This document shows, in pieces, positions 27,545-40,690 of a DNA stretch of 64,000 nt. This DNA is from JALZKA01 sp963721645 (GTDB taxonomy: Bacteria; Actinomycetota; Thermoleophilia; Solirubrobacterales; 70-9), in NCBI GenBank assembly GCA_963721645.1, contig CAVRJK010000002.1, positions 2,356,001 through 2,420,000 of the forward strand, in the 5' to 3' direction. The notes below the pieces were generated by a model. That model did no database searches, was not told where the DNA came from, and was given only the letters and a program-made list of their open reading frames with translations. The translations under genes and the position numbers were made by a program. Every line of letters begins with the position of its first letter. Position 1 is the stretch's first letter.

Positions 27545-28869
27545 CCGCCGCCGCCGGAGCGCTTCTTTCGGCCCTCCTGCCCACCGTTACCGCCCCCGTT
27601 TCCGGCTTGCTGATTCTGGTCTTTCTGCTGCTGTGCGCCGTCGTTGTCGTTGACCGGCGTCGGCGGCTCTGTTGCCGCGGCCGCGGACTGCTCGAGGTTG
27701 TCGAGGAGGTCGACGGCGTCCTCTCGAGAGCGAAGATCGTGATTGGTTGCTTCGTCGCGGCGATCCTCGGGTAGCGAGGACACGCGGGTCGGAGACGAGG
27801 TGACCTCCGAATAGAGCTCGAAGTTGAGCGGGAGCTCGTACGGCAGACCGCGGTAGAGAGACAGCCGCCCACCCTCATCCGTTCCCAGGAAGTAGACCTG
27901 GCGCGCAGCGAAGACGCCCGCGGTGACAAGCCCGGCCACCAGGAGCAGGGCAATCAGAGACTTCACGGGGAAGCGCCGCTTGCGCTTCGCCTCGGCGGGC
28001 TCCCGGCGGCGGGCAGGCGCGCCCGACGCGGCGCCTCCCAGGCTCGCTCGGCGCTTGCGCTCAGCCTCGGTGCGGACTGCTTCAGCCGACAGACCGGCCT
28101 CGGCGGCGGTCGGGCCGATCAGCGTCGCTCCCTCGTCGAACTCCTGTGCCTCGCCCTCGTCGAGGCGGAAGGCGATCACGGTGATGTTGTCTCGCCCACC
28201 CGCCTCGTTCGCCTCGTTCACAAGCCAGGTGGTGGCTTCGTCGAGCGACGAAGATTCGGCGAGAATCTCGCGGACCTTCGGGTCCTTGACCATCGTGGTG
28301 AGCCCGTCCGAGCAGATCAGGTAGATGTCGCCGGGGCGGGCACTCGCGGTGAGGGTGTCCACCTCGACCTCCGACTCGGGTCCCAGCGCACGCGTGATGA
28401 TCGAGCGCTGCGGATGGTCCTCGGCCTCCTGCTCGGTCAGGCGACCCTGCCGGCGGAGCTCCTCTACCAGGGAGTGGTCAGATGTGAGGAGCTTCAACTC
28501 GCCCTCGCGGAAGCGGTACGCGCGGGAGTCGCCCACGTGACCGATCGAAATCTCGTCGCCCTCGAGCAGGGCGGCGGTAAGGGTCGTGCCCATGCCCGAG
28601 CGGCTCGAGTCGTGCTGCGAAAGGGAGTGGATCTGGCGGTTCGCGCTCTGGACTACCGAGCGAAGGAATGCCTCGGGCGCCTCGGATCCGCGCTCGGCCG
28701 GCTCAAAGGCCTCGGCGGCGATACGCGAAGCCACCTCGCCCGCCTGCGCCCCACCCATGCCGTCGGCCACTGCATAAAGGGGGCCGCGGGCAAAGTAGGA
28801 GTCCTCGTTGGTCGTCCGCTGACGACCCGTGTCCGTCTTATAGGAGTCCTCGGCGATTCGAAGTGGCAT
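27541..28869 (-). CDS. pstP: PP2C-type Ser/Thr protein phosphatase, PstP
   Basis: 442 residues. PPM fold about 1-240 with metal-binding motifs R-T-T-N-E-D-S-Y, V-A-D-G-M-G-G-A-Q-A-G-E, C-S-D-G-L-T-T-M-V and G-G-R-D-N-I-T-V-I. A basic linker and a membrane helix (about 300-322, S-L-I-A-L-L-L-V-A-G-L-V-T-A-G-V-F-A) lead to an outside region of ~120 residues ending in a Gln/Gly/Lys-rich tail. It reverses phosphorylation by the neighbouring kinases. ATG at 28869 follows directly after the fhaB stop codon at 28870. Confidence 0.93.
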   Translation of the reverse strand: MPLRIAEDSYKTDTGRQRTTNEDSYFARGPLYAVADGMGGAQAGEVASRIAAEAFEPAERGSEAPEAFLRSVVQSANRQIHSLSQHDSSRSGMGTTLTAALLEGDEISIGHVGDSRAYRFREGELKLLTSDHSLVEELRRQGRLTEQEAEDHPQRSIITRALGPESEVEVDTLTASARPGDIYLICSDGLTTMVKDPKVREILAESSSLDEATTWLVNEANEAGGRDNITVIAFRLDEGEAQEFDEGATLIGPTAAEAGLSAEAVRTEAERKRRASLGGAASGAPARRREPAEAKRKRRFPVKSLIALLLVAGLVTAGVFAARQVYFLGTDEGGRLSLYRGLPYELPLNFELYSEVTSSPTRVSSLPEDRRDEATNHDLRSREDAVDLLDNLEQSAAAATEPPTPVNDNDGAQQQKDQNQQAGNGGGNGGQEGRKKRSGGGG

Positions 28870-29355
28870 CTACGAGCCCCCGGGGACGTCGATCTCGAAA
28901 CGAAGCTCGGTGTCGCCGATCTTGACCTCATCGAGGTCCGTGAGGATCCGCTCCGAGGTGAATCGGCTTCCGTTGAGATAGGTGCCGTTGGTCGAACCCA
29001 TGTCCTCGACGTAGTAGCTCGGCCCACGCGAGTAGATCCGGCAGTGGATGGTGGACGCAAACTTGTCGTCGATCCTCACGTCCGCATCGTCGCCGCGACC
29101 GATTGAAAGACCGCCGAAGAGGTCCCAGCGGCTCCCGGCGTCGAGGCCGCCGCCCTTGACCGCGACCAGGGAGGCGTCAGTCGAAGGAGCGCGCCCGCCC
29201 GGTCCCGCGGCCTGATGAAAACCCGTCGCCTCGGGTGCCGGCGACTGCGTCGCGCGCAACTCCTTCAGCGCCGAGCGCCCGACCCAGAACAGGAACAGGT
29301 ACAACACGGCAAGGAAGCCGAACTTCAGCCCGACCGCGATCGGCTCGGTGTCCAC
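28870..29355 (-). CDS. fhaB: Membrane-anchored FHA-domain protein, FhaB type
   Basis: 161 residues: an N-terminal membrane helix (V-G-L-K-F-G-F-L-A-V-L-Y-L-F-L-F-W-V-G) and a C-terminal FHA domain (about 75-155) with the phosphothreonine-binding pattern I-G-R-G, S-x-x-H, and G-S-T-N-G-T-Y-L-N-G. It should bind phosphorylated partners of the kinases at the membrane; in mycobacteria the equivalent recruits proteins to the division site. It is 59 bases downstream of fhaA. That gap (29356-29414) has no clear feature. Confidence 0.9.
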   Translation of the reverse strand: MDTEPIAVGLKFGFLAVLYLFLFWVGRSALKELRATQSPAPEATGFHQAAGPGGRAPSTDASLVAVKGGGLDAGSRWDLFGGLSIGRGDDADVRIDDKFASTIHCRIYSRGPSYYVEDMGSTNGTYLNGSRFTSERILTDLDEVKIGDTELRFEIDVPGGS

Positions 29356-29414
29356 TAGAAGGCCATGTATGGGTTGAGCGCCTGTTGGCGCGAGAGCTGC
29401 ATGCCGGTCGTTCC

Positions 29415-30185
29415 CTAGTGCTCGATGTCGAAGGTGAAGTAGGTGGTCCCGATCTGGACGTTGTCCCCGGGGCTGAGGCGCGACGAGTCGACCTGGCGGC
29501 CATTGACCTTGATCCCGTTGGTTGATCCGAGGTCTGCGATCTCCCAGTCCCCTGTGGAGTTCCGGCGAAGCTCGGCGTGCTTACGGGAGACATTCTGGTC
29601 GGCGAGGACGCAGTCGCACTCGCGCGAGCGGCCCAGCGAAGCGACCGGCCCCTCCAGGACGAAGCGGCGGTCGTCGAGCGAAACGATGGCCTTCGTGTCG
29701 GTCAGGTGCGCGACGCGCTTGGTCGTGCGCGACTGCTTCTCGGCCTTGGGAGGCACTTGATAGACCATCGTGTGGCCTTGCTCGCCCTGCGACGGAGCCT
29801 GACCTTCGCGCTGCGCCGTCTTGACCAGGCGCGTCTGGATACCGAACTCGCCGAGTCGCAGGCGCTCGTCAACTTCAAGGCTCACCTCGGGCCGGGTGAG
29901 GAGCGCAAGATCGTGGCGGCGGGCGTGTTCGAGGAGATAGGACGAGAGCTCCTGCTCGAGCGAGCGCTCGTAGCCCTCGAGGCGCTCGTGGTCCTCGGTG
30001 CCGAGCCAGACCGTGTACTGGTTGGGCACGTAGACACGCGCGACTGAAGCGGTGCGGTGTGCGTCCATTTCCTTGGCGAGCTTGCGCGCGATCTCCACGG
30101 GTTGGACCTGCGAAGAGAAGGCGCGTGAAAACGCACCCTGGACCAAGTTCTCTATTCGTGCTTCGAGGTTTCGAAGGACGCTTAT
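29415..30185 (-). CDS. fhaA: FHA-domain protein with DUF3662 N-terminus, FhaA type (apparent ATA start)
   Basis: 256 residues if started at 30185. The N-terminal DUF3662 domain reads S-V-L-R-N-L-E-A-R-I-E-N-L-V-Q-G-A-F-S-R then V-Q-P-V-E-I-A-R-K-L-A-K-E-M-D, the family opening. The C-terminal FHA domain has L-G-R-S-R-E-C-D, S-R-K-H-A-E and G-S-T-N-G-I. Cytoplasmic phosphothreonine reader for the kinase cluster. No ATG, GTG or TTG exists before the conserved opening: the codon preceding S-V-L-R is ATA, with a perfect AAGGAG seven bases upstream. The first usual start is TTG 30146, which removes the conserved first 13 residues. I favour ATA, but a sequence error is possible. Confidence 0.85.
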   Translation of the reverse strand: MSVLRNLEARIENLVQGAFSRAFSSQVQPVEIARKLAKEMDAHRTASVARVYVPNQYTVWLGTEDHERLEGYERSLEQELSSYLLEHARRHDLALLTRPEVSLEVDERLRLGEFGIQTRLVKTAQREGQAPSQGEQGHTMVYQVPPKAEKQSRTTKRVAHLTDTKAIVSLDDRRFVLEGPVASLGRSRECDCVLADQNVSRKHAELRRNSTGDWEIADLGSTNGIKVNGRQVDSSRLSPGDNVQIGTTYFTFDIEH

Positions 30186-30257
30186 GTCGATTCTCCTTGC
30201 GGCACGCGAGTCGGGCGGGCGGCTCCGCCTCCTGCGGCCCGCTGTGAGCGCCGAATC

Positions 30258-31826
30258 CTACCCGTGGAGCGCGGGCTGGGCGCTTGCCAGAGCAGGTGGG
30301 TGGGATGGTTCTTCCCGGTGCTGCGCCCCGGCGCGGGCGGCCACGGCGAGTGCCACGACGACTATCGCGATGGCAGCACTCGCGCTCTGCGCGCCGTCGC
30401 CCACGTACGCGAGGCCGGCGGCGAGGGCCGCGGCCCAGATGACAGTGCCCACGAGGGCAAGTGCCGGGTGCGCTTTGAGCACGACCCCCAGAAGGAGCGC
30501 GGCGAGGCCGAGAAGCGCGATTCCGGCCAAGGCGGAGGGGTCCGCGAATGCGCTCAGGACCTCATTTCCTGCCGCCGAAGCAGAGCTCATCCAGCCGTCC
30601 GTCGCCTGCGGAGAGATCTTCAGCCGGTCGCCGAAGCCGAAGCCGACCGCCGCGATGAGGTAGGCGGCAAAGGAAAGCCCGCCCAGGATCGCCCGATCCC
30701 GGGCGTTATGGACGCTGAACGCGACGACCGCCGGAGCGGCGGCGATCGCTCCGGCCGCGCCAAGCGGCACGGCGACCAGCGGGACGAGGGCCAGGGCGGC
30801 GTTGGGCGCAATGGCCAGCGCCGGCATCAGGACGACGGCGAGAACCAACGCCAGGCCGGGGAGCCCGGCGGGGCCGGCCAGGGCGGCGAGCGCCGTACCC
30901 GCGCCCACGAGACCGAAGATCCGGGCGAACGAGCGCCTTGGAAGCGGTGAGGCCGTGCTGCCGGGAGAGGGCACCGCGCACTCGTCGTCGAGTTGGATGG
31001 CGACGCGCTCCAACTCGGAGCGCAGGCGTTTCAGCGTCGGGCGGTTCCGGGGGTCGGCCTCGAGGCAGGCGTCGATCTGCGCGACGAGCGCATTCGGGAG
31101 ATCCGGGCGTGGCAGGGCGAGCGAGGGGATCGGCTGACCGATCTGTCGCGCGGTCTGCGCGGGAGTCCTGCGGGCAACGGGATTCTCGCCCGCCCACGCC
31201 TCATAAAGGGTGAGCGCAAGCGAGTAAACGTCGGCCTCGGCCCCTGCGTGATGGCCCTCCGCCTGCTCGGGCGCCATATAGGAAAGGGTTCCGACCACCT
31301 CACCGGGGGCCGTCAGGACCGGGGCTCCGGCGACCGCCGCGATCCCGAAGTCCATGAGCTTTGCGCGGCGGCCTTGCGTACCGAATGGCCGGACGATGGC
31401 GTTCTGGGGTTTCACGTCTCGGTGAATGACGCCTCTCTCGTGCGCGTGGCAGAGCGCGTCGCAGAGGTCCTTTCCGATCTGCGCGACGTCACGGTCAGAC
31501 ACGGTGCCCTCCCGCGCGGCGCGATCGAGCGTCTTGCCGTCGACGAGCTCGGAGACGAGAAGGGCATGGCCGTCTCGCTCCCCCAACTCGTAGAGGGTGA
31601 CGATCGCCGGGTGGTTGAGGCGGGCCGCTGCCTGGGCCTCTCGCAGGACCCTGTCGGCACCCGCGGTCTGGATCTCCTTGATCGCGACCTCGCGCTGAAG
31701 GCGCTCGTCCAGCGCCTTGTAGACGGTGCCCATCCCGCCGGAGCCAATTCGCTCTCCGACTCTGAACCGCCCCATTACGAGTTCACCTGACACTACGAAT
31801 CCTGCCTTCGACGGGCCTCTGGCCAT
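30258..31826 (-). CDS. Ser/Thr protein kinase with multi-helix C-terminal membrane domain
   Basis: 522 residues. Kinase domain about 18-275: G-S-G-G-M-G-T loop, Lys50, H-R-D at 135-137 with V-K-P-Q-N, D-F-G at 159-161. After a short linker there is a region of 8 or so hydrophobic segments (about 295-505), unlike the single helix and sensor of most bacterial kinases. The tail is H/P/A-rich. This layout suggests membrane embedding without an outside ligand domain. It lies upstream of fhaA on the same strand after 72 bases and is divergent from the gene at 31883. The start at 31826 is uncertain; GTG at about residue 12 is possible. Confidence 0.82.
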   Translation of the reverse strand: MARGPSKAGFVVSGELVMGRFRVGERIGSGGMGTVYKALDERLQREVAIKEIQTAGADRVLREAQAAARLNHPAIVTLYELGERDGHALLVSELVDGKTLDRAAREGTVSDRDVAQIGKDLCDALCHAHERGVIHRDVKPQNAIVRPFGTQGRRAKLMDFGIAAVAGAPVLTAPGEVVGTLSYMAPEQAEGHHAGAEADVYSLALTLYEAWAGENPVARRTPAQTARQIGQPIPSLALPRPDLPNALVAQIDACLEADPRNRPTLKRLRSELERVAIQLDDECAVPSPGSTASPLPRRSFARIFGLVGAGTALAALAGPAGLPGLALVLAVVLMPALAIAPNAALALVPLVAVPLGAAGAIAAAPAVVAFSVHNARDRAILGGLSFAAYLIAAVGFGFGDRLKISPQATDGWMSSASAAGNEVLSAFADPSALAGIALLGLAALLLGVVLKAHPALALVGTVIWAAALAAGLAYVGDGAQSASAAIAIVVVALAVAARAGAQHREEPSHPPALASAQPALHG

Positions 31827-31867
31827 TCCTGCCGGTGTCCGGCGATGTACTCAGACCGCTTGGGCGG

Positions 31868-31874
31868 TAATACT
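31868..31874 (+). promoter_or_regulatory. -10 promoter element, probably giving a leaderless transcript
   Basis: TAATACT lies eight bases upstream of the GTG start at 31883 in the 56-bp gap between divergent genes. With the usual 6-8 base distance from -10 to the transcription start, the mRNA would begin at or next to the GTG, leaving no leader. No ribosome-binding sequence lies between, which agrees. I see no strong -35 match. Confidence 0.5.
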
Positions 31875-31882
31875 GGCCCTGA

Positions 31883-32977
31883 GTGGAAGCATCCGAAACC
31901 GACGATCGGAACTCGCCCCAGCGCCGCGGGGAGCCTCGCGCGCAGCGCAGCCGGCGTCCTCCGCCCCCGCGCGAGCCCGCCGGGGACGTCTTCAAGCGCC
32001 GCGCGCTCGCCTTCGGCATCGGCGTCGTGGTCATCGTCTTGCTGCTGCTCGCGGTCCGCGGTTGCCTGGACGCGCGCAAGGAACGAGCTTTCGAGAACTA
32101 CCTCCGCGATCTCGACTCACTGGTCACGACCTCCTCCCAGCTCTCCGACGACTTCTTCTCCAGGTTCCGCGACCCGGGCGGGGCGACCGAGCTGGAGTTC
32201 CAGGCTCAACTCGGGTCGAGCCGCGGCACCAGCGAGGACCTCCTCAATCGGGTCCAGGGCCTCGACTCACCCGACGAGCTCTCCGAGGCCCAACAAGACC
32301 TCGAGCTCGCGTTCGAGCTGCGACGCGACGGGGTGACCTCTGTCGTCGAGCAGACGGAGGCGGCTCTGGGCGAGAAGGGCTCGAAGGACGCCACGAGCCA
32401 GATCTCGACCGACATGCGTCAGTTCTTGGCCTCCGACGTTCTCTACGCGCGGGCCCATGCCGAGATCGTCAGCGTGCTCGACGAGCAGGAGCTTGAGGGC
32501 GACGTCCCGTCGTCGAACTTCCTGCCCGAGCCGATCGAGCCGTGGCTCGACGACCTCGAGATCGCGCGCCTTCTGGCGCAGGTCGCCGGCGAGACCGGGG
32601 CTGCCGGTGGGGCGACCCGCGGAACGGAGCTTTCCACGGTCACCCTCAGGCCCGGGAACATCCCGCTCACTCCGGACACCCTCAACACGGCCAGCCGGGT
32701 GCCGACCGAGATCGAGGTTGGCGTCCTGAACGGTGGGACCACTCAGGAGACCGATGTCGCGGTCTCGTACGAGCTCCTGGGTTCGACCGAGCCGATCGAG
32801 GGCGAGGCCACGATCCCGCGGATCGATGCGGGTGTCGAGGGTTCGGTCGCGATCCCCGTGCAGGGCGAGATTCCCGAGGACGACGACCTCACCCTGATCG
32901 TCACCGTCTTTCCCGTCGCCGGCGAGTCGATCGTCGAGAACAACGAACTCGCCTTCCAGGTCCGCTTCGGCGGTTAG
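31883..32977 (+). CDS. Single-pass membrane protein of unknown function
   Basis: 364 residues from GTG. A basic, Pro/Arg-rich N-terminus (about 1-38) stays inside; one helix spans about 42-60 (A-L-A-F-G-I-G-V-V-V-I-V-L-L-L-L-A). The outside part first shows a helical, acidic region (about 65-200, E-R-A-F-E-N-Y-L-R-D-L-D-S-L), then a beta-rich C-terminal domain with V-P-T-E-I-E-V-G-V-L-N-G-G-T-T and I-V-E-N-N-E-L-A-F-Q-V, similar to CARDB-like Ig domains. No catalytic motif. Probably transcribed together with pheA, whose coding region follows in the same reading frame after the stop TAG. Confidence 0.72.
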   Translation: MEASETDDRNSPQRRGEPRAQRSRRPPPPREPAGDVFKRRALAFGIGVVVIVLLLLAVRGCLDARKERAFENYLRDLDSLVTTSSQLSDDFFSRFRDPGGATELEFQAQLGSSRGTSEDLLNRVQGLDSPDELSEAQQDLELAFELRRDGVTSVVEQTEAALGEKGSKDATSQISTDMRQFLASDVLYARAHAEIVSVLDEQELEGDVPSSNFLPEPIEPWLDDLEIARLLAQVAGETGAAGGATRGTELSTVTLRPGNIPLTPDTLNTASRVPTEIEVGVLNGGTTQETDVAVSYELLGSTEPIEGEATIPRIDAGVEGSVAIPVQGEIPEDDDLTLIVTVFPVAGESIVENNELAFQVRFGG

Positions 32978-32986
32978 GGGCGGATC

Positions 32987-33856
32987 ATCAAGCCCCTCTC
33001 CGTCGCCTTCCTAGGGCCTGCCGGAACCTTCTCCGATGACGCGCTGCGCGCGGCGGCTGGGCGAGCCGTCGCGGGTGTCGAGCCACGCCCCGTTCCGACG
33101 ATTCACGACGCCGTGATGGCAGTGGCGCTGGGTGATGCCGACCGCGCTCTGGTGCCGTTCGAGAACTCGATCGAGGGCTCGGTCCGCCCCACCCTCGACG
33201 CGCTTGCGTTCGACGCCGAGAGCGTCTCGATCGCAGGTGAGCACGACCACGAGATCTCTCAGGCTCTGATCGGGCGCGAGGCCATTGACCTTCTGGAAGT
33301 TGAGGTCGTTCTGAGCCATCCGCAGCCGAGCGCCCAGTGCGCGCGCTTCCTGCGTGCCGAGCTGCCACAGGCCGAGATCCGAGCGACCGACTCGACCGCC
33401 GAGGCGGTTCGGCTCGTTTCTGAGTCGGACGCCCGCTGGGCGGCGCTCGGCGCTGCGTCGGCCGCGGAGATCTACGGTTGCGTGGTTCTTCGCGAGGGCA
33501 CAGAGGACGAGAAGGGCAATGTCACCCGCTTCGTCTGGCTCGCTCCCGATGGCGTCCGTGCCGAGGAGGGTGACGGTCAGCCGTGGAGGACGACGCTGAT
33601 CTTTTCCGAGCTCGGCGCCGATCACCCGGGAGCGCTCGTGGACGCTCTCTACGAGATCTCGAATCGCGAGGTCAACATGACGCGAATCGAATCCCGACCC
33701 CGTCGCTTCGAGCTCGGCCGGTACATGTTCTTCATCGACCTGGAAGGCTCGGACAGCGACCCCGCGGTCGCCGAGGCAATCGGCGCGCTGCGAAACAAGG
33801 CCGAGAACGTGCGCGTCCTGGGGAGCTACCCCACCGCGGCCGGCCCCCTCCCCTAG
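32987..33856 (+). CDS. pheA: Prephenate dehydratase (no canonical start codon)
   Basis: 289 residues if started at ATC 32987. It converts prephenate to phenylpyruvate in phenylalanine synthesis. The dehydratase domain opens V-A-F-L-G-P-A-G-T-F-S-D-D-A-L, has V-P-F-E-N-S-I-E-G-S and the catalytic N-V-T-R-F. The C-terminal ACT domain contains G-A-L-V-D-A-L-Y-E-I-S and E-S-R-P, which bind Phe for feedback control. Between the upstream stop (TAG 32975) and the opening motif there is no ATG, GTG or TTG in frame; the codons are GGG CGG ATC ATC AAG CCC. AGGGG lies six bases before ATC 32987. GTG 33113 would delete 42 conserved residues. The stop TAG lies within a repeat. Confidence 0.88.
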   Translation: MKPLSVAFLGPAGTFSDDALRAAAGRAVAGVEPRPVPTIHDAVMAVALGDADRALVPFENSIEGSVRPTLDALAFDAESVSIAGEHDHEISQALIGREAIDLLEVEVVLSHPQPSAQCARFLRAELPQAEIRATDSTAEAVRLVSESDARWAALGAASAAEIYGCVVLREGTEDEKGNVTRFVWLAPDGVRAEEGDGQPWRTTLIFSELGADHPGALVDALYEISNREVNMTRIESRPRRFELGRYMFFIDLEGSDSDPAVAEAIGALRNKAENVRVLGSYPTAAGPLP

Positions 33857-33885
33857 GGGTCAGACCCCTCACACAACGCTCACAC
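33855..33885. repeat. Palindromic repeat at the pheA stop codon
   Basis: AGGGGTCAGACCCCT with a downstream tail CACACAACGCTCACAC. The first bases overlap the TAG stop of pheA. Its match to the copies at 44887 and 62845 covers about 31 of 32 positions, tail included, so the tail is part of the repeat. The remaining bases to 33962 show nothing recognisable. Confidence 0.88.
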
Positions 33886-33962
33886 TCGCACTCACGCCGC
33901 CAACTCACCTCGCCCGCCGTTCGGCGAGTCGCCGCCGGCCGCGATTAGAATCTCCGGCTACG

Positions 33963-34568
33963 GTGGCAGTCTTCGCGGATCCTGACGCGGGCATGGCGAT
34001 TGGAAAGGTCGCGCCGTTTGCGCGGCGCCTCCACGGCGGAAGGACTCATTCGCACCGCGGCCCCGGCGGCCGGGTGCTCGTCCTGAACGCGAGCTACGAG
34101 CCGATCAACGTCTGCACCATGCGACGTGCCGCGGTCCTGGTGTTGAAGGAACGGGCCGAGGTGCTCGAACGGCGCGAGGGCGCGCTCCATTCCGAACGCC
34201 TGAATCTCGACCGACCTTGCGTGATCCGTCTGGTCCGGTATGTCCGCGTCCCGCGTGACGTCCACCGGCGAAAAATCACGCGACGTGCCGTCCTCGCTCG
34301 GGACTCTTACACGTGTCAATACTGCGGCCGCGAAGCAGCGGGACTCACCGTCGACCACGTCATCCCACGCAGCCGCGGCGGCTCGTCGCACTGGGACAAC
34401 ATCGTCGCCGCTTGCGCGCCATGCAACCGAAAAAAGGGCAACCGCCTGCCCAACGAGGCCGCGATGCCACTACGCACCAGCCCCAAGGCCCCGGGCCCGA
34501 CCGTCTTCATCCGCATCGCAAGCCCCCGCGTCCCGGACGCGTGGGAGCAGTACCTCCTCGCCGCCTAG
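33963..34568 (+). CDS. HNH endonuclease family protein
   Basis: 201 residues from GTG. The core reads V-L-V-L-N-A-S-Y-E-P-I-N-V, a strand found at the start of many stand-alone bacterial HNH proteins. The nuclease motif is C-Q-Y-C-G-R (zinc cysteines), L-T-V-D-H-V-I-P-R-S-R-G-G, then N-I-V-A-A-C-A-P-C-N-R-K-K-G, with the D-H pair and Asn in place and both C-x2-C pairs intact. Biological role unknown; the type is widespread in actinobacteria and not tied to a mobile element here. The stop codon TAG is the first part of a repeat cluster. Confidence 0.85.
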   Translation: MAVFADPDAGMAIGKVAPFARRLHGGRTHSHRGPGGRVLVLNASYEPINVCTMRRAAVLVLKERAEVLERREGALHSERLNLDRPCVIRLVRYVRVPRDVHRRKITRRAVLARDSYTCQYCGREAAGLTVDHVIPRSRGGSSHWDNIVAACAPCNRKKGNRLPNEAAMPLRTSPKAPGPTVFIRIASPRVPDAWEQYLLAA

Positions 34569-34746
34569 GGGCCAGACCCGGGGCCAGACCCCTCGGAGGG
34601 GCCAGACCCTCACACAACGCTCACAACGAGGCGGGAGGCGGTGTTTGCCGGTAAGGGGGTGCCGAGGGGTCAGGCCCGGGGCCAGACCCTCACAAAAGGT
34701 GGGGCCAGACCCCTCGAGGGGTCAGACCCTTACACGACGCTCGTGA
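34566..34746. repeat. Cluster of at least six palindromic repeat cores
   Basis: Overlapping and adjacent copies with GGGGCC or GGGGTC half-sites: cores at about 34568, 34580, 34598, 34667, 34680, 34703 and 34718. Two copies are followed by the CACACAACGCTCAC or TACACGACGCTC tail found in other members. The cluster begins at the HNH stop codon and is the densest in the window. Spacing is irregular and unit sequence varies, so it is not a CRISPR array. Confidence 0.85.
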
Positions 34747-34750
34747 AAGG

Positions 34751-34782
34751 CGAAGGGCCGCCCCGTGAGGAGCGGCCCTTCG
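34751..34782 (+). terminator. Strong hairpin after the repeat cluster
   Basis: Perfect 11-bp stem CGAAGGGCCGC / GCGGCCCTTCG with a 10-base loop. It is the most stable simple hairpin between the HNH gene and convergent gyrA and is probably a terminator, although no T tract follows (GTACGAG). Confidence 0.6.
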
Positions 34783-34926
34783 GTACGAGTCGCGTGATTT
34801 GGACGACCGGGGATTGACAGCGAGTGGGACAACTTCCCGCCTCCCATTTGGCCGCCGGCGCCTGGTTGGTATTCCACCAGGCGGCTCACACGTGCCACCT
34901 AGTGTTCCGACACCTCCAGCGTCCCG
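34783..34926. other. Non-coding gap between HNH terminator and gyrA
   Basis: About 145 bases with no plausible gene. A perfect 8-bp hairpin, CGCCTGGT / ACCAGGCG with a 9-base loop, lies at 34859-34883. TTGACA occurs at about 34815 without a fitting -10 element. No tRNA fold was found. If the gyrA frameshift is corrected, the non-coding stretch extends to 35072. Confidence 0.4.
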
Positions 34927-40168
<5,242 letters not shown>

Positions 40169-40351
40169 TTGGACCTTTCGGGGTTGCCTCGCGGGAGGAT
40201 CCCGGCCGCCGCGCCAGCGACTCTAGAGCCGCGTTCGGACGGGCCCACGGCCCACCAATCGAGTTCACATAAGGATACCAGGGAGAGGCGCCGTAATTGG
40301 CTTCAGCGCGTTACAAAAGACCTGCAAATAAGCATAAAAGCGGAACTTTGC
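40169..40351. promoter_or_regulatory. Upstream region of gyrB, non-coding
   Basis: 183 bases between gyrB and dciA, both on the minus strand. The stretch at about 40262-40360 is clearly less GC-rich than its surroundings (AAGGATACC, TTACAAAAGACC, AAATAAGCATAAAAG) and probably carries the gyrBA promoter and 5' leader. I cannot assign -35/-10 elements with confidence. No small ORF looks real. Confidence 0.4.
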
Positions 40352-40690
40352 TCAGTCGAAGTCGTTGCGAGCCGCGGCAGCGGTGAATCTGAGGCCCTCG
40401 AGCGCCTCTCCGTACGGCCCGGCGCCCAGACCTTCGCGGACCTTTTCAAGCAGGATCGGACCCATCAGATCGAGCTCCTGGGCCCAGGTCGCCGAGCGGC
40501 ACGCGACCGTGACGACACCTCCTCGCTCCGATACGGGGTCGCCCTGCCCTGCCGCCAGGGAGCCGGCCGCGCCCGGCCACGCCTCCTGCACCGCGGCGAG
40601 GAGCGTCTGGGGAGCCACTTCGCTTCGCACCGCGGCCAGTGCGTCGGCCAGGGAGCGGGGGGCGCCCTGCTCTCCCCTCCTCCGAGCCAC
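40352..40690 (-). CDS. dciA: DUF721 protein, DciA-type helicase loader
   Basis: 112 residues. The DUF721/DciA pattern is present: S-L-A-D-A-L-A-A-V-R near the start, a W-P-G-A-A-G segment, and the conserved strand G-G-V-V-T-V-A-C-R-S-A-T-W-A-Q-E-L-D-L-M. DciA assists loading of the replicative helicase in bacteria that lack DnaC/DnaI; the place between recF and gyrB is its usual one in actinobacteria. GTG start shares one base with the recF stop. Identification rests on pattern and context. Confidence 0.82.
   Translation of the reverse strand: MARRRGEQGAPRSLADALAAVRSEVAPQTLLAAVQEAWPGAAGSLAAGQGDPVSERGGVVTVACRSATWAQELDLMGPILLEKVREGLGAGPYGEALEGLRFTAAAARNDFD

Noticed and set aside
34566..34746. 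CRISPR array
   Set aside because: Units are 13-17 bases, differ from each other and are spaced irregularly; no cas genes are in the window.
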